From positions 186,001 to 250,000 of the forward strand of contig JAEWMJ010000002.1 of NCBI GenBank assembly GCA_023393165.1: 64,000 bases of DNA, given 5' to 3'. This stretch comes from Bacillota bacterium (lineage in GTDB: Bacteria; Bacillota; Clostridia; Christensenellales; Christensenellaceae). The position numbers and the translations under genes were made by a program. The notes beneath the pieces were generated by a model, which saw only the letters and a program-made list of their open reading frames with translations, was not told the DNA's origin and did not search any database. Each line of letters starts with the position of its first letter. Within the stretch, counting starts at the first letter, position 1. Of the stretch, positions 34,486 to 43,227 are shown in pieces.

Positions 34486-35967
34486 ATGGAAAGAAGCAGC
34501 GGAATACTCATGCATATCACATCTCTTCCGTCCAGGTTCGGAATAGGCGCAATGGGCCTCTCCTCGTTTGAATTTGTGGATTTTCTGGCGGCTGCCGGGC
34601 AAAGATACTGGCAGGTGCTTCCCGTGAACCCGACGGGTTTCGGTGATTCTCCATACCAGTCGTTTTCCACTTGCGCGGGAAACCCATATTTTATTGATCT
34701 TGAGATATTATGCGAAAAAGGGCTTTTGAGTTGCGACGAATGCGCGTCTCTTGACTGGGGAGACGATCCCGAAAGAGTTGACTTTGAAAAAATATACAAA
34801 AATAAATATGAAATCCTGAGAAAAGCGTATGACCGGGGGTTCGACGGAAAAGATCCCGCGTACGTCCGTTTTTGTGAGGAGAACAAGCGCTGGCTCACGG
34901 ACTACTCCGTGTTTATGGCCGCCAAAAAATTCTACGGAATGAAAGCGTGGAAAGATTGGGATTCGGAAGGCCTCCGCCTGCACGAGGAAAGCGCGGTCCG
35001 GGAGTTTATTCACCGAAATAAGGAAGAAGTCGATTTTAACGGATATGTGCAATACCTGTTCTTTTCCCAGTGGGATTCCCTCAAACAATACGCCAACAGC
35101 CGCGGCGTTCTCTTGATCGGCGATATTCCTATCTATGTCGCCGCGGACAGCGCGGATGCCTGGGCAAACCGCGGGATGTTCAACTTTGATAAAAACAACG
35201 AGTGCGAAAACGTCGCCGGATGTCCGCCCGATTTCTTTTCGCATGATGGCCAGTATTGGGGAAACCCGGTTTACGACTGGGAGTATTTAAAGGAGACGCG
35301 TTACGATTGGTGGATACACCGGCTGTCAAGAGTTTACCGGTTGTTCGACGTCGTCCGCATCGATCATTTCAGGGGGTTCGAATCTTATTATTCCATTGAT
35401 TACGGCGCGGAGAGCGCCCGGTTCGGCAGATGGGAAAAAGGCCCCGGTATAGATTTTTTCAAAGAGGTGGAAAAACAGCTTCCCGACCTCAATATCATCG
35501 CCGAAGATCTGGGTTTTTTAACGGAGGACGTGCGCCTGCTTTTAAAACAGACCGGTTATCCCGGCATGAAAGTGCTGCAGTTTGCGTTCGATTCGGGAAG
35601 CGCCAACGAATACCTGCCCCATAATTATAAGAAAAACTGCGTGGTGTATACCGGCACGCACGACAACAACACCATCGCCGGCTGGATGGAAGAAACTCCT
35701 CAAAACGAGGTTGCGTTTGCAAAGGAGTACGGCGCGCTGTCACTGGAAGAAGGGTATAACTGGGGGATGATCCGTCTGGCGTTTTCAAGCGTTGCGGATA
35801 TTGCGATTGTGCCCCTGCAGGATTTCTTGAATTTGCCGTCTTCCGCGCGGATGAATACGCCTTCCACCATTGGAAACAACTGGCAGTGGCGCGTTTGCCC
35901 CGGCTGGGCAATCGACGAACTGATACGGAAAATAAGAAGAGTAACGGAATTGTACGGAAGATTGTAA
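34486..35967 (+). CDS. malQ: 4-alpha-glucanotransferase (amylomaltase)
   Basis: A 493-residue GH77 enzyme that transfers alpha-1,4-glucan segments, used in maltodextrin or glycogen metabolism. RSSGILMHITSLPS at the N-terminus and PYQSFSTCAGNP near residue 65 are typical. The catalytic residues lie in VVRIDHFRGFE (nucleophile Asp), IIAEDLGF (acid/base Glu) and YTGTHDNNT (transition-state Asp). Ribosome binding site GGGGAGG. No glycogen or maltose genes are adjacent. Confidence 0.96.
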   Translation: MERSSGILMHITSLPSRFGIGAMGLSSFEFVDFLAAAGQRYWQVLPVNPTGFGDSPYQSFSTCAGNPYFIDLEILCEKGLLSCDECASLDWGDDPERVDFEKIYKNKYEILRKAYDRGFDGKDPAYVRFCEENKRWLTDYSVFMAAKKFYGMKAWKDWDSEGLRLHEESAVREFIHRNKEEVDFNGYVQYLFFSQWDSLKQYANSRGVLLIGDIPIYVAADSADAWANRGMFNFDKNNECENVAGCPPDFFSHDGQYWGNPVYDWEYLKETRYDWWIHRLSRVYRLFDVVRIDHFRGFESYYSIDYGAESARFGRWEKGPGIDFFKEVEKQLPDLNIIAEDLGFLTEDVRLLLKQTGYPGMKVLQFAFDSGSANEYLPHNYKKNCVVYTGTHDNNTIAGWMEETPQNEVAFAKEYGALSLEEGYNWGMIRLAFSSVADIAIVPLQDFLNLPSSARMNTPSTIGNNWQWRVCPGWAIDELIRKIRRVTELYGRL

Positions 35968-35982
35968 TTAGAATTTTCCGCC

Positions 35983-36010
35983 CTTTCTTTTCAGGTAAAA
36001 AGAAAGGTAA
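35983..36010. repeat. Hairpin repeat family, copy 4 (malQ / ade gap)
   Basis: CCTTTCTTTT and AAAAAGAAAGG face each other across a short loop in the 53-base gap between the convergent malQ and ade genes. No other terminator is visible there. Confidence 0.7.
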
Positions 36011-36020
36011 CAAAAAAATA

Positions 36021-37706
36021 TCAAATGAACTTTCCCTGCACCACGTCCAGCACGCCCATATCGGTCACCCGGACCTCGGGTATCGCGGGCAGCGCCAAAA
36101 ACGACAAACGGATAAACGGATCGGAAGTCATGCCCAAACAGTATGCGGCGCTGAGCAGTTCCTTTTGTTTCCGCAGCGTTTCATGCATGGGCGCGTCGGT
36201 CATAAGGCCGGCAATGGGCAGTTCCAGCAAAGCCAGAACCTTCCCTCCGTTTACGACCGCGTATCCCCCGCCGCAGTCCCGAAGCGTCCTGACGGCTAAA
36301 AGCATGTCGCCGTCATCTGCCCCCGCGACGATCAGGTTATGGGAATCGTGCGCTACGGTAGAGGCGACCGCGCCGTTTTTCAGTCCGAAGTTTTTTAGCA
36401 CTCCAATGCCGATGGAGCCGCGCGCATGATGCCTCTCTATCACCGCCAGTTTGACGTATCCGGCTCCCGGAAGGAAACACCCGCCTTCCGACGGTACGGT
36501 CTCGAATGAAAGCTTTGTAAGCAGCTGTCCGGGAGGCATTTCAATTACAGGCATTGGATCTTTGGTTTTCAGCGTAAACGGATGTTCCGGGAGAGCGGCC
36601 GTATGCACGGAGTTTTTTATATCCTCAGGTATTTTTACAGGAGCCGCAGGCGGCGCTTCACTGATATCCTGCCCGGCTGCATATACCTTTACCACCCGGA
36701 AATCCTTCAGGTCTTCAAATACTGCCAGATCGGCGAAATAACCGGGCGCGACTGCGCCGCGGCGGCGGATGCCATAAGTCCTGCACGGATTTATGGTTGC
36801 CATTTTCACTGCCGAAACCGGATCGATCCCGGCGGCAACCGCCATCTTTGCTATCGAATTGATGTGGCCTGTTCTTCCAATGTCTTCTACATGTTTATCG
36901 TCCGTGCAGAACATCATGTTTTCGGTGGGCAGGCCGCTTTGGGCGATTTCCCTGAAAATATCCTGCATGTCGTTTGCGGCCGAACCTACCCGCAGCAGGA
37001 TCTTAAGACCCAGGCGCATTTTTTCCAGTATTTCCTCAAACGAAGTGGATTCATGGTCTGTCATCGGCCCGCCGGCGCAATAGGCGGCGAGCGCGCTGCC
37101 TGTCAGAAGAGGCGCATGCCCGTCAATCGGCCTGTTTTGAAACAGTTCCAGTTTTTTGAACATGGACGCGTTTCCCCCGATAACCGAGGGACAGTCCATC
37201 ACCTCGCCCAATCCAAGGATCCTTTCGTTTTGCATGAACGGCTTGAAGTCCGCGGCATCGAGCGTATATCCGTTGTGTTCGAAGCGGGTGGCGGGAACGC
37301 AGGAAGGCAGCATAAAAAACACGTTCAGCAAACTTTTTTCCGAGGCTGACAGCATAAAGCGTATGCCTTTTTGCCCGCAGACATTTGCTATCTCGTGCGG
37401 GTCCGCGATCACAAGGGTCGTTCCGTGGGGCAGCACAGCCTGCGCGAACACGTCGGGCGTTGCCATGGACGATTCTATATGCACATGCGCGTCCACAAAT
37501 CCGGGACAAAGATACCGGCCTTTCAAATCAACTTCATTCAAAGCCGAATACCTTCCAATTCCGATGATCATATCCCGGTTAAGCGCCACATCCGCGTTCA
37601 CGATTTCATTCGTAAAAACGTTTACGACCCGCGCGTTTTTCAGTACCAGCGTGGGCTTTTCTCCGGCCGCCGCGCGTACGGTCTCTTTCAGATCCCTTAG
37701 ATTCAT
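36021..37706 (-). CDS. ade: Adenine deaminase
   Basis: A 561-residue amidohydrolase converting adenine to hypoxanthine. The metal-binding PGFVDAHVHIESSM motif is near residue 70, PHEIANVCG near 103, LGLGEVMDCPSV near 165, and CTDDKHVED near 268. The C-terminal adenine-deaminase domain (about 390-561) includes AHDSHNLIVAG. Length is close to Bacillus AdeC. It is divergent from a hypoxanthine/guanine-type permease, which suggests a purine salvage unit. GGAGG precedes the ATG. Confidence 0.95.
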   Translation of the reverse strand: MNLRDLKETVRAAAGEKPTLVLKNARVVNVFTNEIVNADVALNRDMIIGIGRYSALNEVDLKGRYLCPGFVDAHVHIESSMATPDVFAQAVLPHGTTLVIADPHEIANVCGQKGIRFMLSASEKSLLNVFFMLPSCVPATRFEHNGYTLDAADFKPFMQNERILGLGEVMDCPSVIGGNASMFKKLELFQNRPIDGHAPLLTGSALAAYCAGGPMTDHESTSFEEILEKMRLGLKILLRVGSAANDMQDIFREIAQSGLPTENMMFCTDDKHVEDIGRTGHINSIAKMAVAAGIDPVSAVKMATINPCRTYGIRRRGAVAPGYFADLAVFEDLKDFRVVKVYAAGQDISEAPPAAPVKIPEDIKNSVHTAALPEHPFTLKTKDPMPVIEMPPGQLLTKLSFETVPSEGGCFLPGAGYVKLAVIERHHARGSIGIGVLKNFGLKNGAVASTVAHDSHNLIVAGADDGDMLLAVRTLRDCGGGYAVVNGGKVLALLELPIAGLMTDAPMHETLRKQKELLSAAYCLGMTSDPFIRLSFLALPAIPEVRVTDMGVLDVVQGKFI

Positions 37707-37855
37707 GGCAACCTCCTGCTACTTTGTTTTTACGTACAATAGAGCCTCAATCGCTGCGTGATATTTTTAAGTATAAGTATATCCAAGATCGGCCGCGGGG
37801 GCAAGAAAATAGTATGCGGCAAACAGTCCGAAAATTAAATTTTACGGGAGGCTGA

Positions 37856-37884
37856 TTGATTTTTATTAAAAAATATGGTAATAT
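37856..37884 (+). promoter_or_regulatory. Possible promoter of the purine permease
   Basis: TTGATT (37856-37861) and TAATAT (37879-37884) are 17 bases apart. This would give a leader of about 210 bases before the permease start. Confidence 0.4.
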
Positions 37885-38095
37885 TATTAAAAACATCCAA
37901 GTAAAATTCATTATTCTAAATATAAAACCTGTACGGCATTTTTTATTGAACGCGGAGTTTCTATGCAAAGGCGTAAATATTTGGGCGTTTTGTTTTTGAG
38001 CGGCGCATCCGTATTTTTTTGAAAAATAAAACACCACGGCTCTATTCGGACAAATATTCTGCTGAAAGCAGATGTTTGAATACAAAAAATAAGGA
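37885..38095 (+). other. Long leader upstream of the purine permease, possible cis-acting RNA
   Basis: No gene is seen in the 395-base gap between ade and the permease. The permease side has folding potential: GAG...CCGT with ACGGCTC (about 38000-38043), and a hairpin with TCTGCT and AGCAGA arms (38058-38072) just before the ribosome binding site AAGGAGG. A GTTTCTA and a CGTAAA string (about 37957-37977) recall purine-riboswitch segments, but the other conserved parts are missing. Confidence 0.35.
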
Positions 38096-38101
38096 GGTTT
38101 T

Positions 38102-39538
38102 ATGTTTAAGCTTAAACAAAATGGAACAAACGCCCGCACGGAAGTCTTGGCCGGCCTCACCACGTTTTTCACCATGGCTTACATTATTTTTGTGAATCCG
38201 AGCATTCTGAGCAAAGTCATCACGGACGCAAGCGGAAATCCCCTTTGGGACAGCGTATTTGTAGCAACCATTATTGCCACAATTGCGGGCACGCTGATCA
38301 TGGGCCTGGTCGCGAACGTGCCCTACGCCCTTGCGCCCGGAATGGGATTAAACGCGTTCTTTACCTACACCGTTTGTTTCTCGCTTGGCTTCACATGGCA
38401 GCAGGGCCTGGCAATGGTTTTCATTTGCGGTATTATCAACATCATCATTACTGTGACCCAAATCAGAAAAGCAATCATCAAGGCAATACCCAAAGCCCTG
38501 CAATACGCTATCGGAGGCGGTATAGGACTGTTCATTGCTTATATCGGGCTAAAGGACGCCAACATTATTAAATTCACCGTTGAGCCGGCACACGTAGTCG
38601 GCGGCGATATGGTGGTGCAGGGCGGCCAGGCGGTCAGCGGAACGTCGATCACGGCTAATGGCGGAGCCGTTCCGGCTCTGGTGAATTTTTCGGATCCCGT
38701 GGCTATTCTTGCCCTTATCGGCATCGTGATTATCATCATTTTGCTGGTATTGAAAATCAAGGCGGCGATACTGATCGGCATCGTTGCGACGACCCTTATC
38801 GGCATACCGCTTGGGGTAACGGTTTTTGATCCGGGGGCGGCTCATTCGGTATCCGCCGTATCCCAGACCTTCTGGCAATTTGATTTCGCCGGACTGGGAG
38901 GAAACGGAGCGCGGGTGTTCCTTGTAATTGTGACTGTGTTTGCATTTTCACTGACAGATACGTTCGATACCATAGGGACATTCCTGGGTACCGGACGCAA
39001 AAGCGGCATATTTGACGATAAGGACGAAGCCTCGCTGTTTGAGAGCAAAGGGTTCAAATCCAAAATGGATAAGGCGCTGTTTGCAGACGCTACGGCAACG
39101 TCCATAGGTTCGGTGTTCGGCACAAGCAATACCACTACCTACGTCGAATCCGCTTCGGGCATCAGCGTAGGAGGAAGGACCGGCCTGACTTCCGTGGTTG
39201 TCGCGATCCTTTTCGGCGCGTGCCTCCTGTTCATTCCGATCGCAAGCGCGGTTCCCGCGGCGGCAACCGCCCCGGCTCTGGTGGTGGTAGGCGTAATGAT
39301 GATGGAATCCATCGGTAAAATCAAATGGAACGATTATGAAGAGGCGATACCCGCATTCCTGACTTTCGCCGTAATGCCGTTCACCTACAGCATATCAAAC
39401 GGCATCGCGTTTGGATTTATTTCTTATGTGATCCTTAAACTGGTCGGCAAAAAGGGCAGGGAAGTGCACCCGATCATGTATATTGTGGCGGCGCTGTTTG
39501 CGGTATACTTTATCCTCAACGCAGTCATTAAGCTGTGA
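38102..39538 (+). CDS. NCS2-family purine permease (AzgA/PbuG type)
   Basis: A 478-residue membrane transporter of the AzgA-like branch of the NCS2 family, which take up hypoxanthine, guanine or adenine with protons. The family N-terminus (TNARTEVLAGLTTFFTMAYI), VNPSIL, ALAPGMGLNAFFTY near residue 79, SLTDTFDTIGT near 280 and TSNTTTYVESASGI-like motif near 345 are visible; 12 or more hydrophobic segments fit the length. It neighbours adenine deaminase. Substrate specificity is inferred. Confidence 0.93.
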   Translation: MFKLKQNGTNARTEVLAGLTTFFTMAYIIFVNPSILSKVITDASGNPLWDSVFVATIIATIAGTLIMGLVANVPYALAPGMGLNAFFTYTVCFSLGFTWQQGLAMVFICGIINIIITVTQIRKAIIKAIPKALQYAIGGGIGLFIAYIGLKDANIIKFTVEPAHVVGGDMVVQGGQAVSGTSITANGGAVPALVNFSDPVAILALIGIVIIIILLVLKIKAAILIGIVATTLIGIPLGVTVFDPGAAHSVSAVSQTFWQFDFAGLGGNGARVFLVIVTVFAFSLTDTFDTIGTFLGTGRKSGIFDDKDEASLFESKGFKSKMDKALFADATATSIGSVFGTSNTTTYVESASGISVGGRTGLTSVVVAILFGACLLFIPIASAVPAAATAPALVVVGVMMMESIGKIKWNDYEEAIPAFLTFAVMPFTYSISNGIAFGFISYVILKLVGKKGREVHPIMYIVAALFAVYFILNAVIKL

Positions 39539-39546
39539 ACGAATTT

Positions 39547-39571
39547 AAAAAAGCGCCGGCGGCGCTTTTTT
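39547..39571. terminator. Bidirectional terminator between the permease and lacI-type gene
   Basis: GCGCC (39553-39557) and GGCGC (39561-39565) are flanked by A6 and T6, so the hairpin works in both directions for the convergent genes. Confidence 0.88.
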
Positions 39572-39582
39572 ATTATCCCATT

Positions 39583-40608
39583 TTACACGGAGCGGATATT
39601 TTTGACCGAATCCCTGATAATCAGGTCGTCGGATTTGATCACGCAGTTCTCGCTTTCACGGCCTTCCACCAGATCCATGATCATGCGGACCGCGTTCGCC
39701 GAAAGCTCGGATTCCGAAAGCCGTATGGTGGACAGCGCCGGATCGGTGTATTCCGAAAGGATCATATCGTCCAGGGCGATCATGGATATATCGTCCGGAA
39801 CCTTAAAACCCCTGCTTTTGATATAATGAAGCACGCAAACCGCATAGAAATCCTCCACACAGAAAAAAGCGGTGGGAATAACCGGAAGCGAGAGCAAACG
39901 GTCAAGTTCGGGGTTTGAACTTTGATCCTCAAACTCCCCGAATATAATATATTCTTCACGTATGTCGATATCCGCTTCAGAAAGAGCCCTGCGGTAGCCG
40001 TCCAGCGTCTGGCTGCAGAAATACGGATGTTTTTTCATGCCTACATAAGCGATATCCCTGTGTCCGTTTTGGATCAGATACCGGGTGGCCGTGTACGCCG
40101 CCAGGGAGTAATCGACGCTGACATGCGCCAATTCATCGTAGATCTCGCGGTTGTCCACCACCAGGCCCGGTATTCCTTTTTCCGCGATCTCTTCGATCAG
40201 CTTTTCATCCACAAGCTGAAAAAACAGAATGCCGTCCGCGTCGCTTTTATTGATCACATCCATTACCGCGGCGGGAGTTTCGTCCCGGCTGACGTAAGAA
40301 ACGATCAGGTTATAGCCGTAGCACGACAGATCTTCCACAATATGGGAAATGACGCCCATATAGTAAAGCTTGCAGGGGCGTGGGTTATCTTTGTCCAGCA
40401 CGGCATGAATATTATAGCTTTTGCCTGACGCCAGGCGTATGGAATTTATGTTGGGTGCAAAGCCCGTTTCGTTTATGATTTCCTGGATTTTTTTACGTGT
40501 TAGGGTATTGACGCCGGGTTTGTTGTTGATCACATAGGAAACAGCGGCGGTGGATACGCCCGCCATCAAGGCGATGTCTTTGATGGTGATCTTATCGGAT
40601 TTCAGCAT
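39583..40608 (-). CDS. LacI-family transcriptional regulator
   Basis: A 341-residue repressor with an N-terminal helix-turn-helix (TIKDIALMAGVSTAAVSYVIN, about 7-27) and a periplasmic-binding-like effector domain with typical DGILFF, VSVDYSLAAYTATRYL, GHRDIAYVG and DPALSTIR segments. I start at ATG 40608, with GGAG 8 bases upstream; earlier in-frame ATGs are poorly placed. No sugar operon is adjacent, so the target genes are unknown. The neighbouring Gls24 cassette is divergent. Confidence 0.92.
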   Translation of the reverse strand: MLKSDKITIKDIALMAGVSTAAVSYVINNKPGVNTLTRKKIQEIINETGFAPNINSIRLASGKSYNIHAVLDKDNPRPCKLYYMGVISHIVEDLSCYGYNLIVSYVSRDETPAAVMDVINKSDADGILFFQLVDEKLIEEIAEKGIPGLVVDNREIYDELAHVSVDYSLAAYTATRYLIQNGHRDIAYVGMKKHPYFCSQTLDGYRRALSEADIDIREEYIIFGEFEDQSSNPELDRLLSLPVIPTAFFCVEDFYAVCVLHYIKSRGFKVPDDISMIALDDMILSEYTDPALSTIRLSESELSANAVRMIMDLVEGRESENCVIKSDDLIIRDSVKNIRSV

Positions 40609-40718
40609 AAACATATCTCCGTTTCTTTTAGACAACCTCATTCTATCGCAACTATCCGCAATATTCAATTGTTTCGGGGTTTTAATGTTTATGCTGTTAT
40701 ATCGGCCGGTTAGGATCG

Positions 40719-40787
40719 TATAATTCGAGTAAGTAGGTAAATTAAAAAAAACCAGAAACGCCGCATTAATCTTTGCGGCGTTTTTTT
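40719..40787 (+). ncRNA. Possible short transcript: promoter-like box directly followed by a terminator
   Basis: A perfect TATAAT (40719-40724; weak GTTATA at -35) is followed about 30 bases later by a strong terminator: AAACGCCGC (40756-40764), GCGGCGTTT (40775-40783) and more T. A transcript from here would be only about 55 bases, unless it reads through into the Gls24 cassette starting at 40858. Confidence 0.35.
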
Positions 40788-40857
40788 ATGCAAATGAATA
40801 ATATATTCTTAAGACCGTCATAAATTTAATAAGAGTATATGTTTGGAGGATAGTTAT

Positions 40858-41313
40858 ATGGCGGAAACAAAAAATGGGATAAGTAATCCGGCTCCAAATT
40901 ACCGAGGGATAGCAAGGAGCTCCCAGAATTCCGCCCCAAACGGTCAGACGGCAGTTTTGGGATCACGGAAGCAGGCAAATGGCACGGTCCGGTTTGCAGA
41001 GGAAGTTATCGCCGCAATTGCCTTTTTGGCTGCGGCCGAAGTCAAAGGCGTTGCGGCCAAAGTCAATAAAAGCGATATCACCGAAGACAGAATGATCAAA
41101 AAGAACATGCTCCGGGGGATCAAAATAAGATTTAATGAAAACAATACCCAAATCGATATCCCGATAACGGTAAAAGCCGGATTCAGGGCCATTTCGGTTG
41201 CCCGGAGCGTTCAATGCAGCGTTGGGTCAAACGTGGAAAACATGACGGGGCTTGCGGTTTCCGGCGTAAATGTAACGGTTGCCGCAATTCAATATAAATC
41301 GGAGAACGAGTAA
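40858..41313 (+). CDS. Asp23/Gls24-family envelope-stress-type protein
   Basis: A 151-residue protein with a low-complexity N-terminal 45 residues and an Asp23/Gls24 domain (about 48-150: VRFAEEVIAAIAFLAAAEVKG..., then ...MTGLAVSGVNVTVAAIQY). Family members lie near the membrane or wall and some respond to alkaline or envelope stress. No signal peptide. ATG 40858 has GGAGG at 8 bases. First gene of a four-gene cassette whose other members carry SleC-like, SpoIID and peptidoglycan-binding domains. The upstream gap holds a terminator and a CATAAATTTA string (40819-40828) but no TTGACA-type promoter. Confidence 0.82.
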   Translation: MAETKNGISNPAPNYRGIARSSQNSAPNGQTAVLGSRKQANGTVRFAEEVIAAIAFLAAAEVKGVAAKVNKSDITEDRMIKKNMLRGIKIRFNENNTQIDIPITVKAGFRAISVARSVQCSVGSNVENMTGLAVSGVNVTVAAIQYKSENE

Positions 41314-41337
41314 TGGCCCGGTAAAGGAGGAGATATA

Positions 41338-41817
41338 TTGGACGATAGTATCTATACGTTTCAGGAAACCCCGGGCGGCGGAACAAACAATCCGGAGGAA
41401 CCAGCTATGGGGGAAGGGACTCTCATTGTGCTGGTCACGACATCCGTCGCCGGATATCCCCTGGAAAACGCAACCGTATCCATTTATAACGAAGAAGGGC
41501 CGCAAAAGTTCATGAAGAAGGTTCTGACAACGGACAGGGACGGCAGAACGCCTACAATCTCTCTGCCGGCGCCTGTACTGACCCCCCAGCAGCAGTACGA
41601 ATGCAAAATCAGGCCTTATTCCGTTTATACCGTGCAGGTTGAGTTTCCGCGGTTTTATACAAATATACATAAAGACGTTCAGGTGTATGCAACCATCGAA
41701 TCCATACTCAATTCATTTATGATGCCCCTTCCGGCGGATATCGGCCGGGGATCCACTACAAAGATCTACGTTGTTCCGCCTACCCAGTGTTATCAGCCGG
41801 CGGGAGGTGGTGCGTAA
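41338..41817 (+). CDS. Beta-sandwich protein resembling the N-terminal region of spore cortex-lytic enzyme SleC
   Basis: A 159-residue protein from a TTG start (41338) with GGAGGAG upstream. After a Gly/Pro/Asn-rich start, residues 26-110 (GTLIVLVTTSVAGYPLENATVSIYN, given by position) form a carboxypeptidase-regulatory-like beta-sandwich, as found at the N-terminus of clostridial SleC. No signal peptide. Its stop codon overlaps the next start by one base (TAATG), so it is tightly coupled to the SpoIID-like protein. I infer a separate pro-domain or carrier; this is not established. Confidence 0.6.
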   Translation: MDDSIYTFQETPGGGTNNPEEPAMGEGTLIVLVTTSVAGYPLENATVSIYNEEGPQKFMKKVLTTDRDGRTPTISLPAPVLTPQQQYECKIRPYSVYTVQVEFPRFYTNIHKDVQVYATIESILNSFMMPLPADIGRGSTTKIYVVPPTQCYQPAGGGA

Positions 41818-43211
41818 TGCCTGAGCCGGTTTATATTCCAGCGTATATCAGGGTAAAATTGGGCAGTCCCGATTCGGACTCACAGACCGTCACGGTTCCG
41901 TTTTTGCTGTACGTAAAAAACGTGGCATCCAGTGAGATTTACCCTACATGGCCCGAAAGCGCCATACGGGCGAATATGTACGCGCAGATATCGTTTGCAT
42001 TAAACAGGATATACACCGAACATTACCGGTCAAGAGGATTTGATTTCGATATCACCTCCCTGCCGGCCTATGACCAGGCTTATGTTCACGAACGCGGTAT
42101 TTTCGGTCCTATGGAAAAGATCGGAAACGAATTGTTCAACGATTATATTGTGCGGGGAAACAATGTGGAGCCGCTGCTGGCTGTATACTGCGACGGCCGG
42201 TCGACAACCTGCGCGGGATTGAGCCAGTGGGGTACGCTCGATCTTGCGAACCAGGGTTTGATACCTCTTGACATATTGAAGCGCTATTACGGGAACGATA
42301 TACAGATCGTCCGGAACGCGCCGATACTGAACGTCACCCAGTCGTATCCGGGTTATCCGCTGAGAAGAGGGGACAGGGGCGCGAATGTCGCGACTATCCA
42401 GAACGAACTTAACAGGGTAAGCCAGAGCTACCCCAGCATACCCAAAATAGATCCGGTGGACGGGATATTCGGAGAAGAAACGGAAAACGCCGTAAAAGCG
42501 TTTCAATCGGCTTTTCAGCTGACATCCGACGGCATCGTAGGAAAAGACACATGGTATAAGCTGCTTTATATTTATACTGCCGTCAAAAATCTAGAGAGCC
42601 TTCATTCGGAAGGCGAAAAGCTGCGCGGAGTACCCCAGGAATTCCAGAGGACGCTGCGCCTGGGAGACAGGGGCAAAGACGTCAACCTCCTGCAGTTTTA
42701 TTTAAATACCATAGCAAGTTCCAATCCGGCAGTACCGTCGGTTGCGGTCACAAGCAACTATAATCCGGAAACGGTGGCGGCGGTGAAGGCGTTTCAGAGT
42801 TATGCGGGACTGCCGGCAACAGGCGTAACGGACCGGGCAACATACGACAGGATCTATAACGACTACCAGGGCGTGGTTTTGGCTCACGAAGCGATATTCA
42901 GGCAGGGTACTCCCAAAAAGTATCCGGGAGCGCCGCTCAGGCCCGGTTCAACGGGCAGCGACGTCACAACGCTGCAATTGTATCTTCTTGCAATTTCCAA
43001 GGCTGTTCCGGAGATTCCGGAGGTCGTTGCGATCGGGTACTTTGGCGATATGACCGAGAAAGCGGTGCGCGCATTTCAGCAAAAATACGGTATTAATCCG
43101 GATGGTATCGTAGGGCCCGAAACCTGGGATAAAATCATATCCGTGTATACGCAAATTGCTCCTTCAGTCGTCAGGACGTTCGAGCAGTATCCAGGTTATA
43201 AACTGGTTTGA
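41817..43211 (+). CDS. SpoIID/LytB-domain protein with three peptidoglycan-binding domains
   Basis: A 464-residue protein. Residues about 25-175 match a SpoIID-type lytic transglycosylase: WPESAIRANMYAQISFALN carries the Glu expected at the active site, and GLSQWGTLDLANQG and ILKRYYGN are the family C-terminal motifs. Three PG-binding-1 domains follow at about 180-258, 282-360 and 383-457, each with LRxGDRG or RPGSTG and AVKAFQ-type motifs. No signal peptide or membrane segment, unlike SpoIID itself but like SleC, which acts from the mother cell. The start is fixed by the TAATG overlap and GGGAGG. Confidence 0.82.
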   Translation: MPEPVYIPAYIRVKLGSPDSDSQTVTVPFLLYVKNVASSEIYPTWPESAIRANMYAQISFALNRIYTEHYRSRGFDFDITSLPAYDQAYVHERGIFGPMEKIGNELFNDYIVRGNNVEPLLAVYCDGRSTTCAGLSQWGTLDLANQGLIPLDILKRYYGNDIQIVRNAPILNVTQSYPGYPLRRGDRGANVATIQNELNRVSQSYPSIPKIDPVDGIFGEETENAVKAFQSAFQLTSDGIVGKDTWYKLLYIYTAVKNLESLHSEGEKLRGVPQEFQRTLRLGDRGKDVNLLQFYLNTIASSNPAVPSVAVTSNYNPETVAAVKAFQSYAGLPATGVTDRATYDRIYNDYQGVVLAHEAIFRQGTPKKYPGAPLRPGSTGSDVTTLQLYLLAISKAVPEIPEVVAIGYFGDMTEKAVRAFQQKYGINPDGIVGPETWDKIISVYTQIAPSVVRTFEQYPGYKLV

Positions 43212-43227
43212 TGGAGGTTTGCAATCT

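Noticed and set aside
37957..37990. Possible purine riboswitch from GTTTCTA and CGTAAA strings before the permease.
   Set aside because: The GATATGG loop, matching P1/P2 stems and the J3/1 core are not found, so I do not call it; kept as an unclassified leader.
40819..40828. CATAAATTTA as a sporulation sigma-E or sigma-K -10 element for the Gls24 cassette.
   Set aside because: Only a partial match and no convincing -35; too weak to call, though worth testing by transcript mapping.
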